From Silvania confinis (GTDB taxonomy: Bacteria > Pseudomonadota > Gammaproteobacteria > Enterobacterales > Enterobacteriaceae), in contig NZ_JAMGZJ010000078.1 of NCBI RefSeq assembly GCF_025564085.1, forward strand, positions 806,001-870,000: a DNA stretch of 64,000 nucleotides. Direction: 5' to 3'. Shown one piece after another: positions 34,346 to 41,910 of this stretch. The stretch's first letter is position 1. The number at the start of each line of letters is the position of its first letter. The notes under the pieces are model-generated. The model worked only from the letters and a program-made list of their open reading frames with translations. It searched no databases and was not told the DNA's origin. The translations under genes were made by a program, and so were the position numbers.

Positions 34346-35092
34346 TTACCTGACTTCTGCTAGTATAAGACCCAAAGAATCGTCATGTAAGGTCTGCATA
34401 TAATCAGTCCAAATCCCCTGAACTTCCATGACACCTTTTAGCAACTTATAGTCATCAGAATTATGCAATGTAGTAGCTGATACTGCAGAAAACGGGGAAT
34501 CTTTCTGGCATTCACCTAAAAGAGCTTCGACATAATTCAAGAAGATGTTTTTCCTCCTGACGTCTTGTCTATCCATAAACCATTCTAATTTCTCAATAGC
34601 ATTGTCAATACTACGCTCAATCACATCACCAGCTTTGCATCTTGGAATAAATTTATGATCTTTGTGGTTGAAGTTTAGAACATTGACAGTCATTTCCCCA
34701 AGTGTTGTTTTACCTTTAATTCTGTAGCCTCGCATATATAGATGCTCGGATGGTAAATCATTGCATGGGTTAATTATTGGTTCCAATACAACATTGTGGC
34801 GCTGTTTGGAACCATTGCAATGGCGGCATGACGGCAGTAAATTTTCCCACTGAATTACGTCGTCAGGAAAGGTTTTTTTATCTTTGAAATGTTCGACTTC
34901 ATTATAGGTGCTGGCCTCTTCAAGTTTTACCTCACAAAACGCGCATTTGCCATCACTTAATTTTAAGCAGGCTGACTTGACCTCATGGTGATGCCAAACA
35001 GTTGTTCCCTCCTTTTTGAATTGATTAGTAAGAGAATCAAGATCCTCTCGAGTAAAGAATTCAGGAGTGAAATTTCTTTCAAGTTTAATCAT
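34346..35092 (-). CDS. ptuB: Septu HNH nuclease PtuB
   Basis: A 248-residue HNH endonuclease. The zinc and catalytic signature is clear: Cys50-x2-Cys53 (CAFCE), VEHFKDK with His68, WENLLPSCRHCN with Asn84 and Cys89-x2-Cys92. This arrangement is typical of PtuB. It lies directly behind an ATPase gene, with the start 1-2 bases after its stop, the gene order of Septu. In Septu the ATPase PtuA holds and controls PtuB, which degrades DNA during phage infection. A GTG start at 35110 is possible. Low GC marks it as acquired. Confidence 0.83.
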   Translation of the reverse strand: MIKLERNFTPEFFTREDLDSLTNQFKKEGTTVWHHHEVKSACLKLSDGKCAFCEVKLEEASTYNEVEHFKDKKTFPDDVIQWENLLPSCRHCNGSKQRHNVVLEPIINPCNDLPSEHLYMRGYRIKGKTTLGEMTVNVLNFNHKDHKFIPRCKAGDVIERSIDNAIEKLEWFMDRQDVRRKNIFLNYVEALLGECQKDSPFSAVSATTLHNSDDYKLLKGVMEVQGIWTDYMQTLHDDSLGLILAEVR

Positions 35093-35093
35093 C

Positions 35094-36275
35094 TTATTCT
35101 TCTCTTTCACGAATAGACATCAAACTGATTTTTAAGGATTTACGCAGTACATTATTTTGATGCAGAGCGACATCCAGATATTCATATATCTCTTTAGCCT
35201 TGCTAAATTCATCAGCATCAATATGTTTTTCAAAATCACTTAACAAGTTCTGCAGTTTTCTACTTAATGTGCTTTCCATGCCCATTACATCAAGAAGTAC
35301 TTCCTCTACTGTCCAGGCTGAGTAACCTAGGTCGTTATTAGGGAGTTCTTTTATCCTAACTGCACCATTTTCGTCAGGGACAAGCGCTAGTATCTGATGC
35401 GATTTGGCATTTTGAACTACGTGAGGGCTATGGGTGGTTACAATGAACTGCACCAAAGGAAATGTTGTCGTTAGAGCCTCAATAATTCTAGCCTGCCACT
35501 CAGGATGCAAATGAAGTTCTATTTCATCTATAAGTATAATTCCGTCAAATTCTGGTGCATATATATCATCTTCAGGAAAACGCAGTTCGATTTCTTTAAT
35601 AATGCCTAGAAGCAGACTCATGCATGATTTCAAACCTGAGGAAAGGTATTCGTACCAGATTTCACCTGTTGGTGTGTTAACGAAAATATCATAAGTCCTT
35701 GGGTCTACTCGACTAAAAGAATACTCAGGATTAAGTATTGATATGCAGTTTATTGCAAGGTGTAAATTTTTTATTACATTAAGGCTGTAACCATCTTTAA
35801 CATTTTCAAATAGTACACGTTTAGCAAACCACTCTTTGATGTTAAATAAATTTACCCCCGTGAAAATCTGTAACGCAATCTCATCATCCAGTAATTTTGA
35901 TTCTGCATTTAAAGCCGCCAAGTGCTGATAATCAAAATTACGCATTGTCTCAAATTTCATTAGCTTTTTTTTATCAAACCCATCCCTAGGGTAATAATGC
36001 ATGAAATCACTTGGTAATTGACTGTCAATGTTTGCTACGGGATTGAAATGCGCACCGCCATCTTGAATTTTTAAGCTGACATCTCCTGTTGGAGAGTTAA
36101 TGTTTCTCTTTATTTTTTGCGTATTTCCTTGGAAAAATGGAAATGATGCAGCAAGTAACAGTGTAGACTTTCCAACTCCATTTGGGCCACAGATAATATT
36201 CATGTCAGGTTTGAAATCTATCTTTAGGGATTTTATCCCTCCAATATTATTTATAGTCAATTCTGTTAGCTTCAT
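35094..36275 (-). CDS. ptuA: Septu ATPase PtuA
   Basis: A 393-residue AAA/ABC-type ATPase. MKLTELTINNIGGIKSLKID opens the SMC-like head; Walker A GPNGVGKST (30-38), signature YLSSGLKSCMSLLLG, Walker B IILIDEIELHLHPEWQ and H-loop TTHSPHVV follow in order. No Toprim domain is fused. Pairing with an HNH gene directly downstream identifies Septu. The frame extends to 36338, but ATG 36275 fits family starts. It is transcribed against the surrounding phage genes. Upstream (36400-36441) is an inverted repeat (AGGATG ... ACGCC-CTG-GGCGT ... CATCCT) that could mark the module edge. Confidence 0.83.
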   Translation of the reverse strand: MKLTELTINNIGGIKSLKIDFKPDMNIICGPNGVGKSTLLLAASFPFFQGNTQKIKRNINSPTGDVSLKIQDGGAHFNPVANIDSQLPSDFMHYYPRDGFDKKKLMKFETMRNFDYQHLAALNAESKLLDDEIALQIFTGVNLFNIKEWFAKRVLFENVKDGYSLNVIKNLHLAINCISILNPEYSFSRVDPRTYDIFVNTPTGEIWYEYLSSGLKSCMSLLLGIIKEIELRFPEDDIYAPEFDGIILIDEIELHLHPEWQARIIEALTTTFPLVQFIVTTHSPHVVQNAKSHQILALVPDENGAVRIKELPNNDLGYSAWTVEEVLLDVMGMESTLSRKLQNLLSDFEKHIDADEFSKAKEIYEYLDVALHQNNVLRKSLKISLMSIREREE

Positions 36276-36507
36276 ATGTATCCTATTCTGTGGTTGGCAT
36301 GTGATTTGAATTTTAGACATATTAAGTAACGTAGACATGCCTGTAAATAGAGAATCAATTTTTGTACGTTATTTTCACTTTTACACTAGGACCCAACAGA
36401 AGGATGTAACCTCCACCACGCCCTGGGCGTCCATCCTCTCAGGTTGGATTAAATTATCGTAACGCTAATAGCAAACTCACGCTTGAATCGCGCATAAGCC
36501 ATCGCCT

Positions 36508-36855
36508 ATGACATTGCGCTGGCTTATCACTTTGAGGTCTGTTTTTGCGGGAGAAGAGAAATTGCCTGACCTTTCACCTTTTTTTCACACGATAGCTGCT
36601 GTTTTTCTACAGATAATATTTGGGTTAATTTCTGATAATTGGGTGACTGGCGGTGCAATAGGCTGCATGTGGTTTATCGCCCGCGAGCACACCCAGGCAG
36701 AGTATCGCTGGATCGCGCAGTTAGGCGGTGGAAAAAGGGTCAACATGCCGTGGTGGGGTGGTTTCGACTGGCGCGCATGGAATCTGCCCAGCCTGCTTGA
36801 CTGGTTGGTGCCGGTGCTGGCATGCGCTGCAGTGTATTTTGTCGTCACCCTTTAA
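36508..36855 (+). CDS. Prophage membrane protein of unknown function
   Basis: A 115-residue protein with two or three hydrophobic segments (about 27-43, 45-56 and 93-115) separated by REHTQAEYRWIAQLGGGKRV and NMPWWGGFDWRAWNLPSLLD. The same kind of protein is found near attachment sites and tail ends of other enterobacterial phages; function unknown. The ribosome site is weak. It is back in normal GC composition, marking the right edge of the Septu insert. Confidence 0.6.
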   Translation: MTLRWLITLRSVFAGEEKLPDLSPFFHTIAAVFLQIIFGLISDNWVTGGAIGCMWFIAREHTQAEYRWIAQLGGGKRVNMPWWGGFDWRAWNLPSLLDWLVPVLACAAVYFVVTL

Positions 36856-36911
36856 CTTCTGTCGGCAGCATTAATAGGTAACCCCGCATTGATCTCCCGT
36901 TGCATTAAAAC

Positions 36912-36931
36912 TACTGTATATAAAAACAGTA
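36912..36931. promoter_or_regulatory. LexA (SOS) box of the UmuD'-like operon
   Basis: TACTGTATATAAAAACAGTA has the exact CTGT-N8-ACAG core and the AT-rich centre of a strong LexA site. It ends 15 bp before the start of the 36947 gene, overlapping where its promoter must lie. Confidence 0.85.
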
Positions 36932-36946
36932 ATCGAGGTGCCTATC

Positions 36947-37186
36947 ATGCCCCGCCCATACGAAATTCGCGCCGCTTTTGTGGCCGCTATACAGAAAAAC
37001 CCCAAAGGCTACCAGTGCCTCAGAACATCTGACTTCATCCGCGAGCTGGCAAAGGTGCACTGGCATTTCACCCTGAGCGATGCCAATTCCTGGATAGAGC
37101 GCTGCCAGCCGGACTTCACCGACAAGACGCCTGATTTCAGCGAGAACAGGTACTGGATGCTCCGCAACATGGGGAGAGTGCATTAA
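36947..37186 (+). CDS. SOS-controlled small prophage protein
   Basis: A 79-residue protein (MPRPYEIRAAFVAAIQKNPK, CLRTSDFIRELAKVHWHFTL, ENRYWMLRNMGR). It looks helical and possibly DNA-binding, but I know no function. GAGG precedes ATG 36947 by eight bases, and the LexA box is immediately upstream. Its stop overlaps the start of the UmuD'-like gene (TAATG), so the two are co-translated. This pair occurs together in related prophages. Confidence 0.7.
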   Translation: MPRPYEIRAAFVAAIQKNPKGYQCLRTSDFIRELAKVHWHFTLSDANSWIERCQPDFTDKTPDFSENRYWMLRNMGRVH

Positions 37187-37500
37187 TGGGCTTCCCTTCA
37201 CCGGCTACCGACTATATCGAGCAGCGCCTTACGCCAGTCAGTATCTGCATGACGCCAGATAGCCGCATCCTGGAAACGTCAGCTGGCTACGCGATCCTCG
37301 TACCGGCTACGCACCCGAAGCAGGGTGATGCGCTGCTAATCCTCAGCGGCGGCCGCACGCAGTTCGCAAAGCTCATGGGGCAGTCACTGATTTGCGACGA
37401 CGGCGAAGCGATTGAGGGCGTGGCGCTGGAAGAGGTCGAAGTACTCGGACGAGTGTCGTACTTCATCACGCAGATTTATGATGATGACAGGGTGGTGTAA
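37186..37500 (+). CDS. UmuD'-like protein
   Basis: A 104-residue protein that starts MGFPSPATDYIEQRLTPVSI. In E. coli UmuD the equivalent CGFPSPAADYVEQRI spans the self-cleavage site, so this gene encodes something close to the processed UmuD' form without the N-terminal arm. GDALLILSGGRTQFAKLMGQ matches the peptidase-fold strand bearing the Lys of the dyad (KLM Lys), but the expected nucleophile Ser appears to be replaced (SAGYAILVP). It could modulate polymerase V or compete with UmuD; this is inference. Confidence 0.65.
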   Translation: MGFPSPATDYIEQRLTPVSICMTPDSRILETSAGYAILVPATHPKQGDALLILSGGRTQFAKLMGQSLICDDGEAIEGVALEEVEVLGRVSYFITQIYDDDRVV

Positions 37501-37774
37501 GAAGCGGTGCGCACCAAAAGTCTTACAACGGATCGGTAGTGATTTTGCACAGGGATTTGCTCCGGGTAAAGCGTGAGGTAGCGTTTCATGAAGGAGCTAC
37601 GCTAAACCGGGAATATCTGGGGGCATTCTGGGGACAAAAAGAGTGTCAGGGACATAAAATGGGACACGGAAATGTCAGTTAATGCGAGATAATGTTACTA
37701 CCATGCGTTATGCAACTGATTGAATAGAATGGTAAACCTTGATTTTCAACGATATTTAACGCATTAACTGTAAT

Positions 37775-37789
37775 GTGCGGCCCATTATA
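37775..37789. other. attR core
   Basis: GTGCGGCCCATTATA, identical to 17664-17678. It sits 58 bp after the end of malY on the host side. The inner flank 37501-37774 has no gene; it contains repeated GGGACA motifs (GGGGACAAAAAG, GGGACATAAAA, GGGACACGG at about 37631-37669), probably integrase arm sites. Confidence 0.85.
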
Positions 37790-37847
37790 AAAATAAATCG
37801 GGGTAAAAAGCTATTTGCGCAAAGGAATATTCCGTTGCGCAACTGTT

Positions 37848-39020
37848 TTAGACTAAGGACTGAATCCCGGCAATCAGCCGTTGTACCCCTTCTTCGAGCT
37901 TGGCTCGCGGGCATCCGGCATTCAGACGCACAAAACCCGCTCCCTCCGCGCCGTATGTATATCCCGGCATAATCGCCACTTTTTGCTGCTCGATCAGCAC
38001 CTTTTGCAGGGCGTTGTCGTCAAGATTAAGTGGGCGTAAGTCTATCCACGCCAGGTAAGAGGCCTGCGGCGGCTGCCAGTTAAGCGCTGGAAACGCGGCA
38101 TTAAGCGTGTCGGCGACATAGCGTAAATTGGCCTCCAGATACTGACGCAGTGCATCCAGCCACGGCTCGCCCTGGCGATAGGCGGCGATATGCGCGACCA
38201 GCGCGAGCACCGAAGGCGACGATAAACCATCCCGGTTTTTCAGCGCATGCAGGTACGCGGTTCTGCTGGGCTCATCACTGATCAGGCCATAGGCGCCGGT
38301 GAGGGCGGGAATGTTAAAGCTCTTGGAGCCGGACGTAACCAGCGCCCAACTGCCGCGCGCTACCGCGCTCCACGGAGTATGCTGATGCGCACTCCACACC
38401 ATATCCATATGAATTTCATCGCTGATGACTTTCACGTTGTGACGTTCGCAAAGCTCGGCCATGGTGGTCAGCTCGTCGCGAGTCCAGACCTTGCCGGTCG
38501 GGTTTTGCGGGCTGCACAGCAGCAGAATGCTGTTTTGCGGCTGTGCAAGTACGGCTTCAAGTTTTGCCATGTCGCACTGCCAGCCGGCGGCGTCTTTTTC
38601 CAGCGCCACACCGACGACCTGGCGCTGATTGCCCTCGATGGCTTTATAAAACGCGTCGTAGGCAGGGGTGTGAACCACCACGCCATCGCCCGGTTTTGAC
38701 CACTGTCGGATCAGCTCAGAAACCATGTAGATGACCGACGGGCCATACACCAGCGAGTCGGTGTCAATCGGGCAGGCAAAACGCTGCTGGAACCAGTGGG
38801 CGACCGCTGCCAGAAATTCCTCGTTTTTCCAGCGGCTGTAGCCAAACACCCCATGATCCAGGCGCTGATGCAGGGCATCGGTAATGCAGGGGGCGGTGGC
38901 AAAATCCATATCGGAGATAGTAAAAGGCAGCAGGTCGGGCGCACCGAAGCGGTCGGCGACGTAATCCCACTGGGTGCACCAGGTGCCGTGGCGATCCACA
39001 ACGGTTGAAAAATCGAACAT
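37848..39020 (-). CDS. malY: MalY cystathionine beta-lyase and MalT modulator
   Basis: A 390-residue PLP enzyme of aminotransferase fold I/II with beta-C-S lyase activity; it also binds and inhibits the maltose activator MalT. SGSKSFNIPALTGAYGLI contains the PLP lysine (about 233), NPTGKVWTRDEL and VISDEIHMDMVW (Asp about 201) are cofactor contacts, and RLNAGCPRAKLEEG binds the substrate carboxylate. Length equals E. coli MalY. It follows malX by 49 bp in the malXY operon. Confidence 0.96.
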   Translation of the reverse strand: MFDFSTVVDRHGTWCTQWDYVADRFGAPDLLPFTISDMDFATAPCITDALHQRLDHGVFGYSRWKNEEFLAAVAHWFQQRFACPIDTDSLVYGPSVIYMVSELIRQWSKPGDGVVVHTPAYDAFYKAIEGNQRQVVGVALEKDAAGWQCDMAKLEAVLAQPQNSILLLCSPQNPTGKVWTRDELTTMAELCERHNVKVISDEIHMDMVWSAHQHTPWSAVARGSWALVTSGSKSFNIPALTGAYGLISDEPSRTAYLHALKNRDGLSSPSVLALVAHIAAYRQGEPWLDALRQYLEANLRYVADTLNAAFPALNWQPPQASYLAWIDLRPLNLDDNALQKVLIEQQKVAIMPGYTYGAEGAGFVRLNAGCPRAKLEEGVQRLIAGIQSLV

Positions 39021-39069
39021 CTTTCTGGTCCTTTAAATAAACGCCCCCTTCTGCGAAGGGGGCGAGACG

Positions 39070-40662
39070 TCAGGCTTCTACGGTACGCATCAGGGTGGCC
39101 AGTTCATCTTTCACCGACTGGACCTGCGGGCCAATCACCACCTGCAAATTGTGCTGATTAAGCTGAACCACGCCGATGGCACGGTTGGCTTTCAGCGCAT
39201 TGGTATCGACCTTCGACATATCATTCACCGACAGGCGCAGGCGGGTGATGCAGTTATCCAGCGTGGTGATGTTATCCGCGCCGCCGAGGGCGGCCAGAAT
39301 CGCCGGGGTGTTGTAACCCGATTTGCCGGTAACGCCTGCCACCGCCTGTTCCACGCCTGCTGCACTGTCAATATCGCGGCCCGGCGTTTTAATGTTAAAG
39401 CGGGTGATGGCGAAGCGGAAGATGGCGTAGTAGACCGCAAACCAGATCGCGGCCACGACCGGCACCAGATACCATTTGGTCGACAGACCGTGCAGGATAC
39501 CGAACACCACAAAGTCGATCACGTTGCCGTCGGTGTTACCGATGGTCACGCCCAGTACCGCCATGGTAGTAAAGCCCAGACCGGTCAGCAGCGCATGGAT
39601 CAGATACAGCACCGGTGCGACGAACAGGAACAGGAACTCGATCGGTTCGGTGGTACCGCCAACCACGCAGGCGATCACGCCGGAAATCAGCAGGCCTTTA
39701 ATCTTATGTCGGTTTTCAGGACGTGCGCAGTGGTACATCGCCAGTGCCGCACCCGGTAAGCCACCGAGGAAGGCTGGCATTTTACCCTGCGACAGGAAGC
39801 GGGTCGCGCTCTCCGAGAAGCCGTGGGTGGTCGGGCAGCTCAGCTGCGCCTGGAAGATGGTCAGCGCACCGCTGACGTTATTGCCGCAGACGTCCATCGT
39901 GCCGCCAGCTTCCGTAAAGCGGATCAGCGCCACCAGAATGTGCTGCAGGCCGAAAGGCAGCAGCAGGCGTTCACCGGTACCAAAAATCATCGGGCCAAAA
40001 TCACCCGCGCTGTTAATGATATTGCCGATACCGGTAATGCCCATCGCGAAGACCGGCCACATCAGCGGGATCACCAGGCCGAACAGGCCCATCACCACGG
40101 TGGTGATGATCGGCACAAAGCGGGTGCCACCAAAGAAGGCCAGCGCGTCCGGCAGGCGGATATTGTGGAAACGCTCGTGCAGCATCCAGATGATGACGCC
40201 CGCGATCACGGCACCCAGGATGCCGGTATCAATCGACTGGATCCCCAGTACGCTCTGAATATTGTTGGCTTTCAGTACCGCCGCGTCGGTGGTCGGTAAA
40301 ATACCTTTCGCGGTCAGCCAGAAGTTGACCGCCAGGTTCATCACCGCGTAGCCGACGAAACCGGCGAATGCCGCCACGCCTTTGTTCTCGCGTGCCAGCC
40401 CCAGCGGGATAGCAATACAGAACATCACCGGCAGGAAGCTAAAGGCAAAGGAGCCGACTTTGCTCATCCAGACGAAAATCGCCTGCAGCACAGGGTTGCC
40501 CAGCATCGGGATCAGGGTAACGACATCGTTGCTGCTGAGTGAACTGCCGATCCCGAGCATGATCCCGCAGAAGGAGAGCAGCGCTACGGGCAGCATAAAG
40601 GTCTTACCCAGCGACTGGAAAAACTCCCATAGTGATATTTTTTGTGCTGCTTTCGCCGTCAT
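39070..40662 (-). CDS. malX: PTS maltose/glucose-type EIICB component MalX
   Basis: A 530-residue membrane transporter of the glucose PTS family. The EIIC domain (about 1-420) has ten or so membrane segments with GGTTEPIEFLFLFVAP (about 334-349) as the substrate-binding signature. The EIIB domain (about 450-530) contains NITTLDNCITRLRLSV with the phosphorylated Cys. It takes up and phosphorylates glucose/maltose-like sugars; the physiological substrate is not settled. First gene of malXY, divergent from its repressor malI. Confidence 0.95.
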   Translation of the reverse strand: MTAKAAQKISLWEFFQSLGKTFMLPVALLSFCGIMLGIGSSLSSNDVVTLIPMLGNPVLQAIFVWMSKVGSFAFSFLPVMFCIAIPLGLARENKGVAAFAGFVGYAVMNLAVNFWLTAKGILPTTDAAVLKANNIQSVLGIQSIDTGILGAVIAGVIIWMLHERFHNIRLPDALAFFGGTRFVPIITTVVMGLFGLVIPLMWPVFAMGITGIGNIINSAGDFGPMIFGTGERLLLPFGLQHILVALIRFTEAGGTMDVCGNNVSGALTIFQAQLSCPTTHGFSESATRFLSQGKMPAFLGGLPGAALAMYHCARPENRHKIKGLLISGVIACVVGGTTEPIEFLFLFVAPVLYLIHALLTGLGFTTMAVLGVTIGNTDGNVIDFVVFGILHGLSTKWYLVPVVAAIWFAVYYAIFRFAITRFNIKTPGRDIDSAAGVEQAVAGVTGKSGYNTPAILAALGGADNITTLDNCITRLRLSVNDMSKVDTNALKANRAIGVVQLNQHNLQVVIGPQVQSVKDELATLMRTVEA

Positions 40663-40715
40663 AAAACGACTCCTTAAATGTTAAAATAAGATTACCTGCC
40701 TCAGTGCTGCGAGAA

Positions 40716-40731
40716 GATAAAACGTTTTATC
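40716..40731. promoter_or_regulatory. MalI operator at the malX promoter
   Basis: A perfect 16-bp palindrome GATAAAACGTTTTATC. It overlaps the -10 region expected for malX (minus-strand TATCTT at 40719-40714), so MalI binding would block malXY. Confidence 0.85.
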
Positions 40732-40740
40732 AAAGTTTAG

Positions 40741-40756
40741 TGCGCGCTAAATCACA
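40741..40756. promoter_or_regulatory. Shared CRP site between malX and malI
   Basis: TGCGC-GCTAAA-TCACA has one perfect and one degenerate CRP half-site. Its centre is 41.5 bp from a malI start predicted from TATAAA at 40778-40783, and symmetric for malX, matching the class II arrangement known for the E. coli malI-malX region. Confidence 0.6.
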
Positions 40757-40794
40757 TTCTCAGGCTTTGGCAGAGCGTATAAAGATAACGTATT

Positions 40795-40810
40795 GATAAA
40801 ACGTTTTACC
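40795..40810. promoter_or_regulatory. MalI operator at the malI promoter
   Basis: GATAAAACGTTTTACC, one base from the perfect palindrome at 40716-40731 and 79 bp away (centre to centre). It lies just after the malI -10 element, consistent with autorepression. Confidence 0.8.
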
Positions 40811-40840
40811 GATCTCATTATCAAGGAGTGACGCCGACCC

Positions 40841-41869
40841 ATGGCTGTAGCGAAAAAAATCACCATCAACGACGTCGCGCTGGCGGCTGGTGTATCGGTC
40901 AGCACCGTTTCACTGGTGTTGAGCGGAAAAGGGCGTATCTCCTCCGCCACCGGCCAGCGGGTCAACGACGCGGTTGAGCAATTAGGCTTTGTGCGCAATC
41001 GCCAGGCCTCGGCGCTACGCGGCGGGCAAAGTGGGGTAATTGGCTTGATCGTCCGCGACCTGACGTCGCCGTTTTATGCTGAACTCACCGCCGGCTTGAC
41101 GGAAGCGCTGGAAGCACAGGGGCGGATGGTGTTTTTACTCCACGGCGGGCGTGAAGCCAATCAGCTGCTCCAGCGTCTCGACATGCTGCTGTCCCAGGGG
41201 GTCGACGGGGTGATCGTCGCTGGAGCCTCTGGTGTGAGCAATGAACTGTGCGAGCGCGCCGCGGATAACGGCGTTCCGCTGGTGTTTGCCTCCCGCGCCA
41301 GCTATCTGGACGAAGCCGACACCCTGCGCCCGGATAACATGCAGGCTGCACAAATGCTGACCGAACATCTTATTCGTCGGGGCCATCAACGTATCGCCTG
41401 GCTGGGGGGCAACAGCGCCTCCCTGACCCGTGCGGAGCGGGTGGGGGGCTATTGCGCCACGCTGCTAAAGTATGGCTTACCCTTCCACAGCGAATGGGTG
41501 GTCGAGTGTGACACCAGCCAGAAAAAAGCCGCTGAAGCCATCGCGGGGCTGCTGCGCCACAACCCGACCATCAGCGCGGTGATCTGCTATAACGAGGCGA
41601 TTGCAATGGGGGCGTGGTTTGGCCTGATGCGCGCCGGACGCCAGAGTGGAGAAGTCGGGGTAGATGCTTTCTTCGATCATCAGGTCGCACTGGGGGCGTT
41701 CGCCGACGTGCCGGAAAATGCCCTCGACGATCTGCCGATAGCCTGGGTGACCACGCCCGCCCGCGAGATGGGGTATACCCTGGCCGACCGCATTATGCAG
41801 CGGATTGAACGCAGCGATCTTCCGGCGGGGCATCAGATTGTCTCGGCAAGGCTGGTGGCGGGGCGATAG
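40841..41869 (+). CDS. malI: LacI-family repressor MalI
   Basis: A 342-residue repressor of malXY and itself. The N-terminal HTH ITINDVALAAGVSVSTVSLV and hinge helix (RNRQASALRGGQS) are followed by a periplasmic-binding-like effector domain (GLIVRDLTSPFYAELTAGL, GVDGVIVAGASG, HQRIAWLGG). Length equals E. coli MalI. Two matching operators lie in the malX-malI gap. Confidence 0.95.
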   Translation: MAVAKKITINDVALAAGVSVSTVSLVLSGKGRISSATGQRVNDAVEQLGFVRNRQASALRGGQSGVIGLIVRDLTSPFYAELTAGLTEALEAQGRMVFLLHGGREANQLLQRLDMLLSQGVDGVIVAGASGVSNELCERAADNGVPLVFASRASYLDEADTLRPDNMQAAQMLTEHLIRRGHQRIAWLGGNSASLTRAERVGGYCATLLKYGLPFHSEWVVECDTSQKKAAEAIAGLLRHNPTISAVICYNEAIAMGAWFGLMRAGRQSGEVGVDAFFDHQVALGAFADVPENALDDLPIAWVTTPAREMGYTLADRIMQRIERSDLPAGHQIVSARLVAGR

Positions 41870-41883
41870 TCTGACGCAATAAA

Positions 41884-41910
41884 AAACCCCTCGGAGAGGG
41901 GTTTGGTTTT
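41884..41910. terminator. Bidirectional terminator between malI and ydgA
   Basis: AAACCCCTC / GAGGGGTTT stem with a GGA loop, A-run before and T-rich sequence after. Serves convergent malI and ydgA. Confidence 0.85.

Larger units (their letters stand above)
17664..37789. mobile_element. Reduced lambdoid prophage carrying two defence modules
   Basis: A 20.1-kb element bounded by the 15-bp repeat GTGCGGCCCATTATA, inserted between add and malY, genes that are neighbours in E. coli. The order is int-xis-early genes-recT (leftwards), then cro/cII remnants-O-like/ori-dnaC-defence-nin-like-Q-tRNA-lysis-terS (rightwards). No repressor, large terminase, portal, capsid or intact tail gene is recognisable. 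The phage genes have mixed normal GC, while 24000-27450 and 34180-36400 are clearly AT-rich. It cannot make virions alone as it stands, but int, xis, ori, Q and lysis genes look intact. Confidence 0.92.

Noticed and set aside
34200..34403. A 67-codon frame after the terS/tail remnant
   Set aside because: AT-rich random frame overlapping the end of ptuB on the other strand, without a well-placed ribosome site.
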